Assembly: GCF_000184745.1 (NCBI RefSeq)
Contig: NC_014931.1
Span: forward strand, 2,170,001 to 2,234,000
Source of the DNA: Variovorax paradoxus EPS
GTDB lineage: Bacteria > Pseudomonadota > Gammaproteobacteria > Burkholderiales > Burkholderiaceae_C
Direction: 5' to 3'
Length of the DNA: 64,000 nucleotides
Part shown: one piece after another, positions 40,512 through 52,100 of the stretch
How the letters are laid out: each line of letters starts with the position of its first letter
How positions within the stretch are numbered: the stretch's first letter is position 1
Made by a program: the position numbers and the translations under genes
Notes under the pieces: model-generated
Databases searched by the model: none
The model's input: the letters and a program-made list of their open reading frames with translations, nothing else
Told to the model about the DNA's origin: nothing

Positions 40512-42440
40512 ATGCACGGCTTTCAACCACGCTCGGCACGCAAGTCCGACCAAAAGGCGAACGGCGGGCCCATTCGAGGGCCCGGTACCGGCACGTCCGA
40601 TTCCATCGAGAAGACGGTGCCGGAGGGCAGTTACATCATGCCGGCTGACTCCACTGAGCAACTCGGCGAGGGCAGTCTGGCCGGGCTGGGTGCGCCAATG
40701 CCGGTGCGTGTCAGCAATGGCGAGTACGAGCTGCCGCCCGAGCAGGTGCATGCCGTCGGCGTGAAGGCGCTCAATGCCATGAAGGACGCCACGCATGCGC
40801 CAGTAGGTGGCGCTCCCGGGTTCAAGCCGCGCGTCGACGAATCGTCCATGTTCTTTGCCAATGGCGGCGACGTAACGCGCATCGGCAACTCGTACAGCGG
40901 CGGGGATGTTTCGGGCCAGGTGACGATCAACGGCGGCGCGCCGCGCGGAACAATGAGTGTGGTGGACCAGTTCTCGACGCCTGCGGCAACCGGACCCGCG
41001 CCAGCTGTCCGCGCGGTGGCGTCCACGCTTCCCGCGGCGGGAACCGCTGCAGCGCCAGTCGCCACCAGCGCAGGCCCTGGCGTCATCGACAGCTCGGCGC
41101 AGGGCCAGCAATTCTTCGACCAGGCAACGGCGGGCACGGCGGCTGCCCAGGGCTTCGCGCCGCGTAGCGCACGCGCACCCAGCGCGCCGGCGCCGGATGG
41201 CTTTGGCTTTCAGCCGCGAGGCTTCGCGAATGGCGGAGCTGTGAAGGAAGAGGAGCGCGCCGCTTTCGGCATCTATCCGCGTCCTTCGGCTGCGCGTTCG
41301 ACCCCTCTCAATGATGCCGCGCTGCAGCGCGGCGTGGTGGCCACTGGCCCTTCGTCGTTCCAGCCTGCGAGTGTTCTTCCCGCTGCGAGCGCGCCAATGC
41401 GTTTGAACAACCTCACCGACCCGCGCAGCACACAGTTCGCAGGACCGACGGCCGAGCGCGCGCCGCTCGGGTTCTCGGCGGCGGGCACTACCGCAGCAAA
41501 GTCCCCCACGGCAGAGGCAAGCGCCGACGTTGCTCCGGCACCAGTAGCAACGACTGGTGCGAGCCCTGCTGCCGAGGCGGCGCCGGCCGCCGCGCTGGGC
41601 TTCGGCTCTACTGGGCAACGGCGAAACCCGCTGGGTTCGGAGGCCGACGCAAACGCCCAGGCTGCGGACATCCGCGCTTCGAATGCGACGTTGCCCCAAG
41701 GTGGCGCGACCATCATCGACGGCGCGGGTGCCGCGCAGGGGACGCGCCAGCGCTTCTTCGATGACGCGAACCTTCGCACTGCGGCCGCGCGCGGCTCGTG
41801 GTCGCCCCGTCGCGGCTACCAGTCCGATGAAGGCGCGGTGCGTGCGGCTGCGCTGCCCGTGCAGGCGCGCGCTGCGGCTGACGTCGAGCAGGTGCGCCAG
41901 GAAGGCGAGGTGCAACGTGCTGGACTGGGCTTTCAATCGATGGCTCAGCGCGAAGCGGCCGCAGCACGCATGCAGGGGGAACGCATCGCTGCCGATGACC
42001 GCCGTGCAGCCGATGCCAACTCGATTCGGCGCGACGAGGTGGCCGGCGCGAACCGGCTGCGAGACGTGCAGGTGTCGGCCGCCCAGGATGAAGCCACTCT
42101 GCGCCGCACGCTGCTGGACCCGAATGCTTCCACTGCCGATCGCGCGAAGGCGCAGCAGGCATTGCTGGCAGCGCAGGGCAAGGTCGCGTCGCCAGAGTGG
42201 AGTGTGCAGGTCACGCCCGCGACGAAGAACGCGGACGGCAGCTCAACCGAGGGCAGCATCTACCGGGTCAACAAGACCACGGGTGATGTGCAGCGGGTGG
42301 ACGGGCAGGGCGGTGGCAGCAGTCAACGTGCTGCAGCGCCTGTTGAGCTTGCCTCGCCCACGACACGCCCTGTTGGGACGATTTCCACCGTCGGCGGGAA
42401 GAGCGCGCGATGGAACGGGAAGGCCTGGGAGCCTTTGTAG
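40512..42440 (+). CDS. Large low-complexity virion protein
   Basis: A 642-residue protein. An N-terminal ordered part (about 1-145; ADSTEQLGEGSLAGLGAPMP, SNGEYELPPEQVHAVGVKAL) precedes a long Ala/Pro/Thr-rich region with recurring short blocks such as FAPRSARAPSAPAP, GFQPRGFANGGA and PLGFSAAGTTAAKS. A charged helical stretch (QREAAAARMQGERIAADDRR) and a beta C-terminus (EGSIYRVNKTTGDVQRVDGQ) follow. The nature fits an internal ejection protein preceding the giant polyvalent protein. No catalytic motif is seen. Confidence 0.58.
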   Translation: MHGFQPRSARKSDQKANGGPIRGPGTGTSDSIEKTVPEGSYIMPADSTEQLGEGSLAGLGAPMPVRVSNGEYELPPEQVHAVGVKALNAMKDATHAPVGGAPGFKPRVDESSMFFANGGDVTRIGNSYSGGDVSGQVTINGGAPRGTMSVVDQFSTPAATGPAPAVRAVASTLPAAGTAAAPVATSAGPGVIDSSAQGQQFFDQATAGTAAAQGFAPRSARAPSAPAPDGFGFQPRGFANGGAVKEEERAAFGIYPRPSAARSTPLNDAALQRGVVATGPSSFQPASVLPAASAPMRLNNLTDPRSTQFAGPTAERAPLGFSAAGTTAAKSPTAEASADVAPAPVATTGASPAAEAAPAAALGFGSTGQRRNPLGSEADANAQAADIRASNATLPQGGATIIDGAGAAQGTRQRFFDDANLRTAAARGSWSPRRGYQSDEGAVRAAALPVQARAAADVEQVRQEGEVQRAGLGFQSMAQREAAAARMQGERIAADDRRAADANSIRRDEVAGANRLRDVQVSAAQDEATLRRTLLDPNASTADRAKAQQALLAAQGKVASPEWSVQVTPATKNADGSSTEGSIYRVNKTTGDVQRVDGQGGGSSQRAAAPVELASPTTRPVGTISTVGGKSARWNGKAWEPL

Positions 42441-42441
42441 G

Positions 42442-42645
42442 CTAGCTCGACGGATTGGGCGTGGAAGCGTTCATCGTTCCCTTCTCCCAGCCGAACTCAC
42501 CATTGTCCGTGGGTCTCAAGGCAGGTGCCCGCGGGAGGCTGCTGGCTATGCCTCGACCGTGGGGATCGGCCGCGACTCCAGCGAACAAGACGACCACTGC
42601 GAAAGCCACCGGCAAAATCGCTATGCCGAGGATGATCCCCGCCAT
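42442..42645 (-). CDS. Small membrane protein on opposite strand
   Basis: A 67-residue protein beginning MAGIILGIAIL with one hydrophobic helix (about 2-25, ending VVVLFAGVAADP) and a hydrophilic Pro-rich tail. The ATG at 42645 is preferred; a TTG eight codons earlier is possible. No clear ribosome site is seen. It converges on the preceding virion gene with one base between stops and starts 30 bases from late element 4. Cargo-like, unknown function. Confidence 0.42.
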   Translation of the reverse strand: MAGIILGIAILPVAFAVVVLFAGVAADPHGRGIASSLPRAPALRPTDNGEFGWEKGTMNASTPNPSS

Positions 42646-42674
42646 CGAGGTGCGCGTGCGTCCCAGCAAGTCGA

Positions 42675-42717
42675 CCCCCCGTAGGGTTCGCCGGAATGCC
42701 GTGAGCGGCCGGACACT
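42675..42717 (+). repeat. Late element copy 4
   Basis: Core CCCCCCGTAGGGTT (T to C at the sixth base) at 42675-42688. It is followed by hairpin GCCG-TGAG-CGGC (42698-42709) and box GGACACT (42711-42717). ATG at 42724 is 40 bases from the first G of GGGTT. Confidence 0.68.
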
Positions 42718-42723
42718 GGCCAG

Positions 42724-42909
42724 ATGAAAATTCGTTCTTTCGACCGCAAGCGAGCAGTAGATGCCGCAGTTCTCGAACGCATCCGCCCCGGGCGCGCCCG
42801 GCGCGCGCGGCGGGGCGCAAGCACGTCGACCGTCACTCAGATCATCAACTTGATGTGGGCGAAGGCAGTTGCTGAAGCAGACGGGCTTTCAAGTCCTGTG
42901 CTGCGCTGA
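42724..42909 (+). CDS. Short frame behind late element 4, perhaps a truncated gene
   Basis: A 61-codon frame at the standard distance from the element. The start is basic (MKIRSFDRKRAVDAAVLERI). Its middle TSTVTQIINLMWAKA resembles TTTQVINAMWDNS near the N-terminus of the virion protein at 39422. The last third runs antisense to the gene at 42845, suggesting the original gene was cut by that insertion. Translation is plausible from the spacing but unproved. Confidence 0.4.
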   Translation: MKIRSFDRKRAVDAAVLERIRPGRARRARRGASTSTVTQIINLMWAKAVAEADGLSSPVLR

Positions 42910-43105
42910 CCGAAGTGTCCCCAACCTGAGATGCAGCCAGCATCTGCGAGATCAGGTGTTCACTGAAGCTGTCGAACTCCGCACGTAGGCGAGCTTTGTC
43001 CGGATGCGTCAGGATCAACGCTCGGAGCATCGCCTTCATGATCGTCGCTTCCCCCACAAGCGCCTGTACTTCTGCGCGGGTGTTATCGCCCATGTGTGTC
43101 TCCAA
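42845..43105 (-). CDS. Small helical protein, paralogue of the gene at 9374
   Basis: An 86-residue protein (or 82 from Met5). Its core TIMKAMLRALILTHPDKARL matches the - strand gene at 9374-9634 in sequence and helical layout; the rest is charged helix (FDSFSEHLISQMLA, QDLKARLLQQLP). Both copies are on the strand opposite to phage transcription and both break a run of + strand genes. The function is unknown; a stand-alone cargo gene is likely. Confidence 0.6.
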   Translation of the reverse strand: METHMGDNTRAEVQALVGEATIMKAMLRALILTHPDKARLRAEFDSFSEHLISQMLAASQVGDTSVSAAQDLKARLLQQLPSPTSS

Positions 43106-43144
43106 ATTTTTGACCTCGAGTGAGCGTACACCAGGGTAGATAGG

Positions 43145-43186
43145 CCCCCTCTAGGGTTCGACGCCGCTGGGGAGCGGCGGAAGACT
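43145..43186 (+). repeat. Late element copy 5 (before the giant gene)
   Basis: Core CCCCCTCTAGGGTT at 43145-43158. It is followed by a 7-bp hairpin CGCCGCT-GGGG-AGCGGCG (43162-43179) and GGAAGACT (43179-43186). ATG at 43193 is 39 bases from the first G of GGGTT. It is the clearest full example, and the 9.3-kb gene has no other upstream signal. Confidence 0.75.
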
Positions 43187-43192
43187 GGGGGG

Positions 43193-46100
43193 ATGAGCGA
43201 TACCGACTGGGAAAAGGGCGACCTCCGCCCGCCAAGCACTTCAGCAACGGACTGGGAGAAGGGCGAACTCAAACCGCCTTCGAGTCGCAGTGCCCTCGCC
43301 GTCGCCAACGACACGGTGATCGAGGCCGCCAACGCGGCAGCCGGCGGCGTCTCTGCCGCTGCGAACTTCGTGAAGCCCGGCAATGCCATCTCGAAGTTCA
43401 TCGACGACAAGATCATCAAGGCCGGCGAGGAATCGCAGAGCGACGTGGTCAAGGCATCGAAGAAGAAGTTCCGCGACGACGTTGAAGGCGCCGATGGAGT
43501 CGGCGGCGAGCTGAAGGCAGTCGGCAGCTATGTGCTGGAGAACCCCGTCCTGTCAGCGGCTCAGGCAGCGGGCTCTTTCGTTGGCCCAGGAGCCGCGATC
43601 AAGGGCGCTGGTGCGGCCGCGCGCGCCGTCGGCGCTGGCGCCAAGGCAGTGGAGCGCGCTGGCCTCGCCGGCAGTGCTGCAGCAGGTGGCGCGATGGCTG
43701 GTGGCGATGCCGCTGGTACTGCCTACGATCTCGCATCGAAGGCGGGAGCCACCGACGAACAAGCAACTGCCGCGGGCCGGCAGGCCAGCGTCATCCCGGC
43801 AATCGTGGGCGGCGCGGGCAGCTTGGTCGGTGCTGAACGCCTGGTCGCCGGCGCCAAGGGCTTCGGCGGCAGTGCCCTCGCTCGCGCGGGCAAGACGGCG
43901 GCCGTTGAGGCCGCACAGGAAGGCTTTGAAGAAGGCATCACGCAGTACGAGGGCCAGCGCGCCGCGGTGCCGTTCGATCCCACCATCGACCCAACGAAGG
44001 GGGTGGCCGCCGCGGCCGGCATGGGCGCCGCGCTGGGCGGCATCACCGGCGGCGGCGTCTCATTGCTGACAGGCGGGCACGGAGGCGCCGAGGCGCCTGC
44101 TCCGGTTGCCGCACCGCTGTTGCTCAGAAACGAGCCCGACCCACTGGTGGGTTTCCCGGACGGCACGATAGGCCGTCGATCCGAGATCGACGCCTATCTG
44201 GCGAGCCTTCCCGAAGACCAACGCGCTGCGGCCCGCGCTCGCATGATGGGCCTGGCGCCCGAGGCGGTTGCACCTGCACCAGCGTCCGTCCCTGCGGCCG
44301 CAGAGGATGCGCGCCGCAGTGCCATCACCCGACTCAACGAACTGAACCAGCAGGAGCGCGGCGAGCCCGCGGTGGCGCAGGTAGCTCCGCCCGATGGCGC
44401 GGCCGCGCTGGCGCAGCAGCGCACTGCGGAGGAGGCGGCACGTCAGGCCGAGATCGAAGCATCGCGCGCCGTGACTGGACCCGATGACGAGATCCTGCAA
44501 TCCATCGGTGCAACCGATGCCGCTCCCATGCTGCCTTCGCAGCGCATGGGCCTTGACCCGGCGGCCGGCCCGCTGTCGTCCGCTGCAGTGGTCGCGGTGG
44601 ACAGCGGCGCATCGCAGCAACTGGTCGCGCAGGCCGCGCTCCAGCAGGCAGCCGAGGAGGCGAAGGAACAGGGCGACACCGAGCAGGTGGGCCTCGACTT
44701 CTCCGCCGAGCGACCGGGCCGCGAGCAGCTCGTCGAAGCGCACGCAGCTGATCTGAGGGAGCGCCTGGACTTTTTGCAGCAGCAAGGGCGCGCCGGCGGC
44801 TGGGATGCGCGGCTCATCGCAGAACGTGACCGCGTGCAGGCAGAGCTGGACGCGCTGGCGCCCGCAGTAGCGGCATCAGCGCCCGCACCCACAAGCGTGA
44901 CGGAAGGTGTTGCGCAGGCCCGCGCGCGCCGCGGCGCATCGAAGGGGACGGCACCTGCGCCCGCCACCGTGCCGGCGCGGGGTGCCGCCGTGCCATCCGA
45001 CGCTGTAGCCGCGCGGCCGAGCGCCTGGCGCACGAACCCTCTGCAGGCGCGCAAGGTCGCGAAGTCGCTGGGCATCGACGCCGGCGGCCTGCGCACGCCG
45101 CAAATCGTGGCGGCCATCGATTCGCGCGACGCACAGGTCCAAACGCAACCCCAAGGAGGTGAAGATGTTGCAGCCGCACGTGGTGTTCGGGTGGCAGATG
45201 ACGGCGCACGCAGCCCTGCTGGTGCTGCGCCGAACACGGCAGGCCGGCCGGCACGAGACACGCAGCCTGATGGAGCTACTGCCGCGCGAGGCGCCGATAC
45301 CGGCGGAGCCGTTTCCCCTGTGCTCGAAGCTGTACCTGATGCAGCTCGCGCCAGCGAGCGCCAGCCTCCACTGAGCGAGAACGCTGCGCCCGCGGCCGCT
45401 GTGGATGCCGCAGCGCACGAGGCCGCGACGAGCCCGCTGAACGCGACTCCAGAGCCGACGCCCGCGCAGAAGGACGCCGGCAACTACAAGCTCGGTCACC
45501 TGTCCGGCGCAGACGTGCAGGGCCTGCGGATCAGCATCGAAAACCCGCAGGGCAGTACGCGCAGCGGCACCTCGCCGGACGGCGTGGAGTGGAGCAACAC
45601 GATGGCCGCGCATTACGGCTATGTGAAGGGAACCGAGGCCGCCGACGGCGACCACGTCGACGTGTTCGTCGGCCCGCACGCTGCCACTGCGCCAACGGTC
45701 TACGTGGTGGACCAGGTCAACGCGGATGGCTCCTACGACGAGGCGAAGGCCCTGTTCGGCTTCAACACGGAGGCCGAGGCTGTGGCCGCCTACCGCGGCA
45801 GCTATGACGCTGACTGGAAGGTGGGGCCGATCACCGCCATGTCGGTGGATGAGTTCAAGGCTGGCTTGGCGGCGGGGCGCTTCAAGAACGCGCTGTCGCC
45901 GAGCTTGCAGCCGGCCGCCAGGTCAGCCCGTGGGGTGCTGGCCAAGATGCAGAAGGCCAAGGTTCAGCGCGAGGCGAAGGCCGCGTCTTCTCCTCCGCCT
46001 GTACAAAACGGAAAGTCGTTCGGTGAGCTCTACCACGGCACGCCGCTGCCGTTCGAGAGGTTCGACGCTGACCGCCTCGGGCAGATGGGATCGGGTGAGG

Positions 46101-49100
46101 ACCACCAGGGGCGCGCGGTCTACCTGACTTCCGACCGCACCGGCTATGCCCGCTTCTTCGCGCGCAATGCCGTGGCGAAGCGGGCAAACAAGGACGCGAG
46201 CCTTTCCGAGGAACAGCGCGAAGCGCTGTACGACAGCGACGGCGTGATCCTGCGCGTGCGGCTTTCGCCGAAGGCCCGGATCTATGACATGCGCGCCGGG
46301 GAGCAACCTGCCGATCTGCAGCGCCTCTTCGAGGCCGCGAATTCGGAGAAGGCTGCCGGGGAGGAGTTTCGCAGGCGGCTGATGGACATGGGATATGACG
46401 GCGTGGCGTTCAACGAGCCGGTGGCGCCTGAAGGCTGGCAGACCGACCCGAACGCGACTACGGTGGCCGTCTACCGGACTGAACTGGCACAGGTGCAGGG
46501 AAGTGAGGCCCCAACCCGATCTACAGAATCCGACGCGCCTCCAGCTTCGGCCGAGACCGCGCCACGGGATGATCGGATCGTGGACTTCGGCGAGAAGATC
46601 GGCGGCGCCCGAAAGGACCGCGCCGAGAAGACCGGGACGCGCGCATCGGCCGCGCCGAAGGATGACCGGCCCGCCTGGGCTCGTCGATTTGAGGTGTCGC
46701 AGATCGCGAAGAGCCGGAACCCTGCCGAAGAGGGGCGCTGGGTCATCCGCGACAAGCGCTCGCTGGACTTCATGAAGCAACCCCGGCAGGTGGGGCGCGA
46801 CAACTTCGCCACGCGCGAAGCGGCGGAAGCGGCCATTCCCCTGGCGGCCGTCAGTCTTAAGCACCGGGCGGTGCCGATGCGCGACGGCAATTTCGAGATC
46901 TGGCGCGATGTGACCGACCGCAAGCGCGTGAAGGTGGTCGACCAGGCCTTCGAGAGTCGCGAGGCTGCGCTGCGCTACATGGCGGAGAACGCTCAGGCCA
47001 TCATCGAGACGAACACCACTTTCGGCGAGGCCGACCTGCCGCGGCCGGCCAGCGAGCAGCGTGTCGGCGTGGAGCGCCGCACGGGCGACGTGAAGGATGG
47101 TGACTTCGGCGGCACCTTCGGCTTCCGCGGCGTGGAGTTCGGCAACTGGAACAACCAGGTCGACCGTCAGCAGCTGCTGAACGATGCCTACGACGGCCTG
47201 CTGGACCTGGCCGAGGTCATGGGCATTCCGCCGCGGGCCATCAGTCTCGACGGCGAGTTGGCCCTGGCGTTCGGCGCCCGGGGTAGCGGGCTGAGCGGCG
47301 CACGCGCACATTACGAACCCGCGAAGGCGGTCATCAACCTGACGAAGATGAACGGCGCCGGCTCGCTCGCGCACGAGTGGTTCCATGCCATGGACCACTA
47401 CTTCGGCCGCCAGGACGGCAAGTCCTCGACCGAGTGGGTGACGGACAAGGACGGCACGCGCTCTTTGAAGGTCGGACCCGCGTTCGAGGGCGAAGCAGCG
47501 AGCGGCGGCCTGCGCGGCGAGCGCTCAGGTGTGCGTGCGGAGGTGCGTGAGGCCTATGACGGCCTGATGCGGACCATCGCAAAGAAGTCCGAGCACTACG
47601 TGGAAGATACGGCGAACGCCGACCGATTCGTGGCGCGAGCGCGCGAGGGTGTGCAGCACCGGCTTGCGGACATCCGCGCGGGCCTGGCTCAGGCACTCGA
47701 TGCGCGCTACTTCAAGCGCAACAACAAGCCAGCCACGTCCGAGCAGCTTGCCGAGTTCGACACGGTGACGCAGCAGATCCTCGACGGCGTTGCGCTCGAC
47801 CTGCGCCTCGGGGAGAAGACCGGGAAGTCCCGCGGCGTGCTGGCCGGCGTGCGCTGGACCAACGATGCGCTCGAGAAGATCAGCGCGATCATGAAGGCCG
47901 CGCGAGGGCGCAACGGCTTCGGCGCCGACGGTAACGGCCCGCTGGACAAGCTGCGCAGTGACATGCAGCTGTACAGCGCCCGGCTCAAGATGTTGGCCGA
48001 AGCGCAGCAGGGCAGCGAGAAGACCCGCATGGTGCCCACCCAGTTCGTGATGGACGCGAAGGAGCTGGATCAGGGGCGGGGCACCGACTACTGGACGACG
48101 CCGCACGAGATGGCCGCGCGGGCCTTCCAGGGCTACGTCGAAGACAAGATTACTGAACGCGGCGGCGCGAGCCCGTTCCTCAACTTCGGCCCCGAGAACG
48201 TCGCCATCCCGACGCCGTGGGGCTTCAAGCGACCCTTCCCGCACGGCGCAGAGCGTGTCGCCATCAACAAGGCGCTGGACAGGCTCGTGGACGTCATTCA
48301 GGCCCGAGAAGGTGAGGGCGGGAACGTGGCACTGTTCCGTCGCTCGGAAGACGGCTTGGCAGGCCTGACGCCTGCAGTCGCGAACGCGATGCGCGCACTC
48401 AGCCGGCCGTCCTACTCTCCGGAGGCCCGCATGCAAGCAGTCACCGGCGTGCAGAAGACCGTGGACGCCATTCGGGCTGCTTGGGGCAACGGGCCTGACG
48501 TCGTCGTCGCATTCGACATGGGAGACCCTGTAGTGCCGGCCGCCGCGCGGCGCGCCGACCTGAAGCAGCGCAGCGGCGGCGCACGCGGCGCGCCGGAGGG
48601 CTTCTACTATCGCGGCAAGGCCTACCTGATGGCGTCTCGACTGGCGAGCGCCGAGGACGCCGCCCGCGTGCTTTTTCACGAGGTGCTGGGTCACCACGGG
48701 CTGCGCGGCCACTTCGGCAAGCGGCTCGACGGCGTGCTCAACCAGATCGCGACGATGCGGCGCTCGGACGTCGATGCCAAGATCAAGGAGTACGGCCTGC
48801 GCGGGGTGAACAAGCTTGACCGCCGCGCGGCCGCCGAGGAGGTGCTGGCCGAAATGGCACAGCGCACGCCCGAGTTGCACTTCGTGCGGCGCGCTGTGGC
48901 GGCGATCCGCGCCTGGTTGCGCGAGCACGTGCCGGGCTTCCGCGGTCTGCGCCTGACCGACGACGAGATCATCCGCAACTTCATCCTGCCGGCGCGCCAG
49001 TTCGTTGAGCGTGGAGCCAGCGCGGCCGCGCCGGACGCCGGGCCGAGCTTCAGCCGCGCGGAGGACGCCGCGGCGCCGCAGCGCCAGGCATCGACCTTTG

Positions 49101-52100
49101 CTGAAGCTCGAGCAGCGGCCAAGGCGTTCCAGGGCACGCCCTTGCTGAACACCGAAACCGGCATGCAGGCGGTCGTGTCGCGCAACTCGTTGGACAAGAT
49201 GCTCAGCGCGAAGGCAGTGGGGAAGTCGGCCAGCCCGGCGGCACATTCGCTGGCGGTCGCGAACCTCGACGCGCTGTTCGAGCGCGCGGTGCTGGGGTGG
49301 AGCAAGCCTGATCGGGAAGGGAACTCCAACATCAGCGCGGTGCATCGCTTCTTCGTTCCGATGACGCGGAACGGGCGCGAACTGCTGGTGAAGCTGACGG
49401 TGAAGGAAACCGCCATCGAGCGTGATCCGAACCCGCTCTACACCGTTGAAGCTGTTGAATTCAACGAAAAATCCCCTGCAGCTCAGTGGGTCGCCGCATC
49501 TGCCGATGCCGATGGCATCAACCTGACTTCGATCCGCTCTGCAGGGGAAGTACTCAGTTTAGCGGAACAGATCGAGCGCGGCAACGCGGCCGGCGGTGAG
49601 GGGGATGACGCCGACATCATGTTCAGCCGCTCGAAGGTGGCGGGTTACGCGCGCACGGCCACGGCTGAACTGAACAAGACCTTCAGCGCGCCCGGCACGC
49701 TGTCCTGGTGGCACAAGACTGTGGGCACGATGTACAACCTCGCCGAGCGCTCGCCCGCTTTCAAATCGGTGTTCGACGCCGCTCAGGGCTTCGTGGACGA
49801 CGTGAGCTTCTTTGCAAACGACGCTGCCGAGCTGGCGCCCAAGTTGCTGCCGAAACTTGAGACGTGGCGCGACATCAAGAAGTCGCCCGTGGCCGCGGCC
49901 GATAACAGGGCGATCGCCAAGCCAGTGTTCGAGGGCACGCTGACGTGGGCCCGCGACGAGCAGGGCAAGGCAGTGCCGGTTCAGAGCCTGATCGACGCGG
50001 CGGCCGGCCTGACCTCCGAGCAGAAGGCGCAGCGCCTGCTGCGCAATGGCCACCTCGATGAGCGCATGCTGAAGGCCTGGCAGGGCATGCCGCTGGAGTC
50101 CTATGAAAAGGCGGTGGGCACGCGCTTCGAGTCGCGCATGCTGCAGCCGGGGGTGGTCTGGAGCGATGCCGAACTGCGCTCCATGTTCAACCTCAACGAT
50201 GGCCAGGTGGAGCTCTACCGCGAGTTCCGCAATGCCACCGACCGCAGCCTGGACACGATGGCGCGAGCCGACATGCTGCGCTTCGCCGGCGACGACGCCA
50301 AAGGGCTGCGCGGTATCGTGATGGACGCGCCGGATGCGCAGACGGCGGCCGTGCTGATTCGCGATCACCTGGTGCAACTGGCGGGAGACCAGCCCGACCG
50401 CGCGACCCTGCTGCTGAACACCGCCAACGGCATCATCGACCGCGCCGACAAAGTGCGCGACCTGCAGGCCCGCGGCTATGCGCCGCTATCGCGGTTCGGG
50501 CGATTCACTGTCGATGCAGTGAATGCTGCTGGCGAGCGCCAGTATTTCGGTCTGTTCGAGACGGCGCGCGAGGCCAACACGATGGCCGCGCGCATGCGTG
50601 AAGAGTTCGGCGAGACAGGCGTTAGCCAGGGCACGCTGTCGGAGGAGGCCTTCAAGATGTTCGCGGGCGTGACGCCGGAGACGCTGGAGCTGTTCGGCAA
50701 TGCCTTGGGCCTCGATTCCACCGGCGACAGCGCGCAGGACAAGGCCTTTCAGGACTACTTGCGCCTCACGAAGACCAACCGCAGTGCCATGCGCCGGCTG
50801 ATCCACCGCAAAGGCATCGCAGGCTTCAGCGAGGAGGTGGGCCGCGTGCTGGCGACGTTCGTGTACAGCAACGCGCGACAGACCGCCGCCGGCCTGCACA
50901 TGGGCGACCTCGGCGAGGCCGTGACCGCGATCCCGAAGGAGCAGGGCGAATTGAAGGACGCCGCGGTGCGCCTGGCCGAGTATGTGAAGAACCCGCAGGA
51001 AGAAGCGCAGGCGGTGCGCGGCCTGTTGTTCGCGCAGTATCTGGGCGGCTCGATTGCGTCGGCGCTGGTGAACGCGCTGCAGCCCGTGCAGGTGACGTTC
51101 CCCTGGTTGAGCCAGTACGGCGGCGCCAAGGCGGCGGCTGCGCAGATCGGCCGCGCCGCGAAGAATCTGGCCGCTCGCCGCAAGAACTACGAGCCCGACC
51201 TCGCGGCGGCGCTCAAGCGCGCCGAGGCCGAGGGCGTAGTGGCGCCGCAGGAGGTGCACCAGCTCATGGCCCAGGCCCGCGGCGCTGGCTCGCTGCGCTC
51301 GGGCGACGGCACCCGTGGCGGCGACCTGCGCGCGCTGGGCCAGAACGCGCTATCGCGTGTGTCGCTGGCATGGGGCAAGGTGTTTGGCGCGGCCGAGCAA
51401 CTGAACCGCCGCATCACCTTCATCGCTGCCTACCGCACCGCGAAAGCGCAGGGCATTGCAGACCCCGCAGGCTTCGCGCGCCAGGCCATCACCGAGACGC
51501 AGTTCCTGTACTCGAAGGCCAACAAAATGGAGTGGGGCCGCGGCGCCGTCGGCGGCACGCTGATGACCTTCAAAACCTACTCAGTCGCGTATCTGGAGCT
51601 GCTGCACCGCATGTACACGCAGGGCGGGCCCGAGGGAAAACGCGCGGCGCTGCTGGCTCTGGGCATGCTGATGCTGATGGGCGGCGCCGGCGGCCTTCCG
51701 TTCGCTGAAGACCTGGAGGATGCGGCCGACGGCCTGGCGCAGATGATGGGCTACAACTTCTCGTCGAAGAAGGCGCGGCAAGAGTTCCTGGAGAGCATGC
51801 TGCCGCGCGGCATCGCGCAGTTCATCGACAAGGGCGTGAGCGGCCTGCCTGGCGCGCCGCTCGACGTTTCGGGCCGCCTGGGCATGGGCAACCTGATTCC
51901 CGGCACCGGGCTGCTACTGGAGAAGACGAGCCATGCGCGCGACGTATTGGAGATCGCGGGCCCGGCCGGCGACTTCGCCAGCCGCATTCTTTCCGGCGGC
52001 CGCAGCGTGCTCACGGGCGACGTGGGAGCCGGTGTCCTGGAAATGTCGCCGGCGGCGGTGCGTAACGCCGCAAAGGGCGCCGACATGGCGGCCACCGGTA

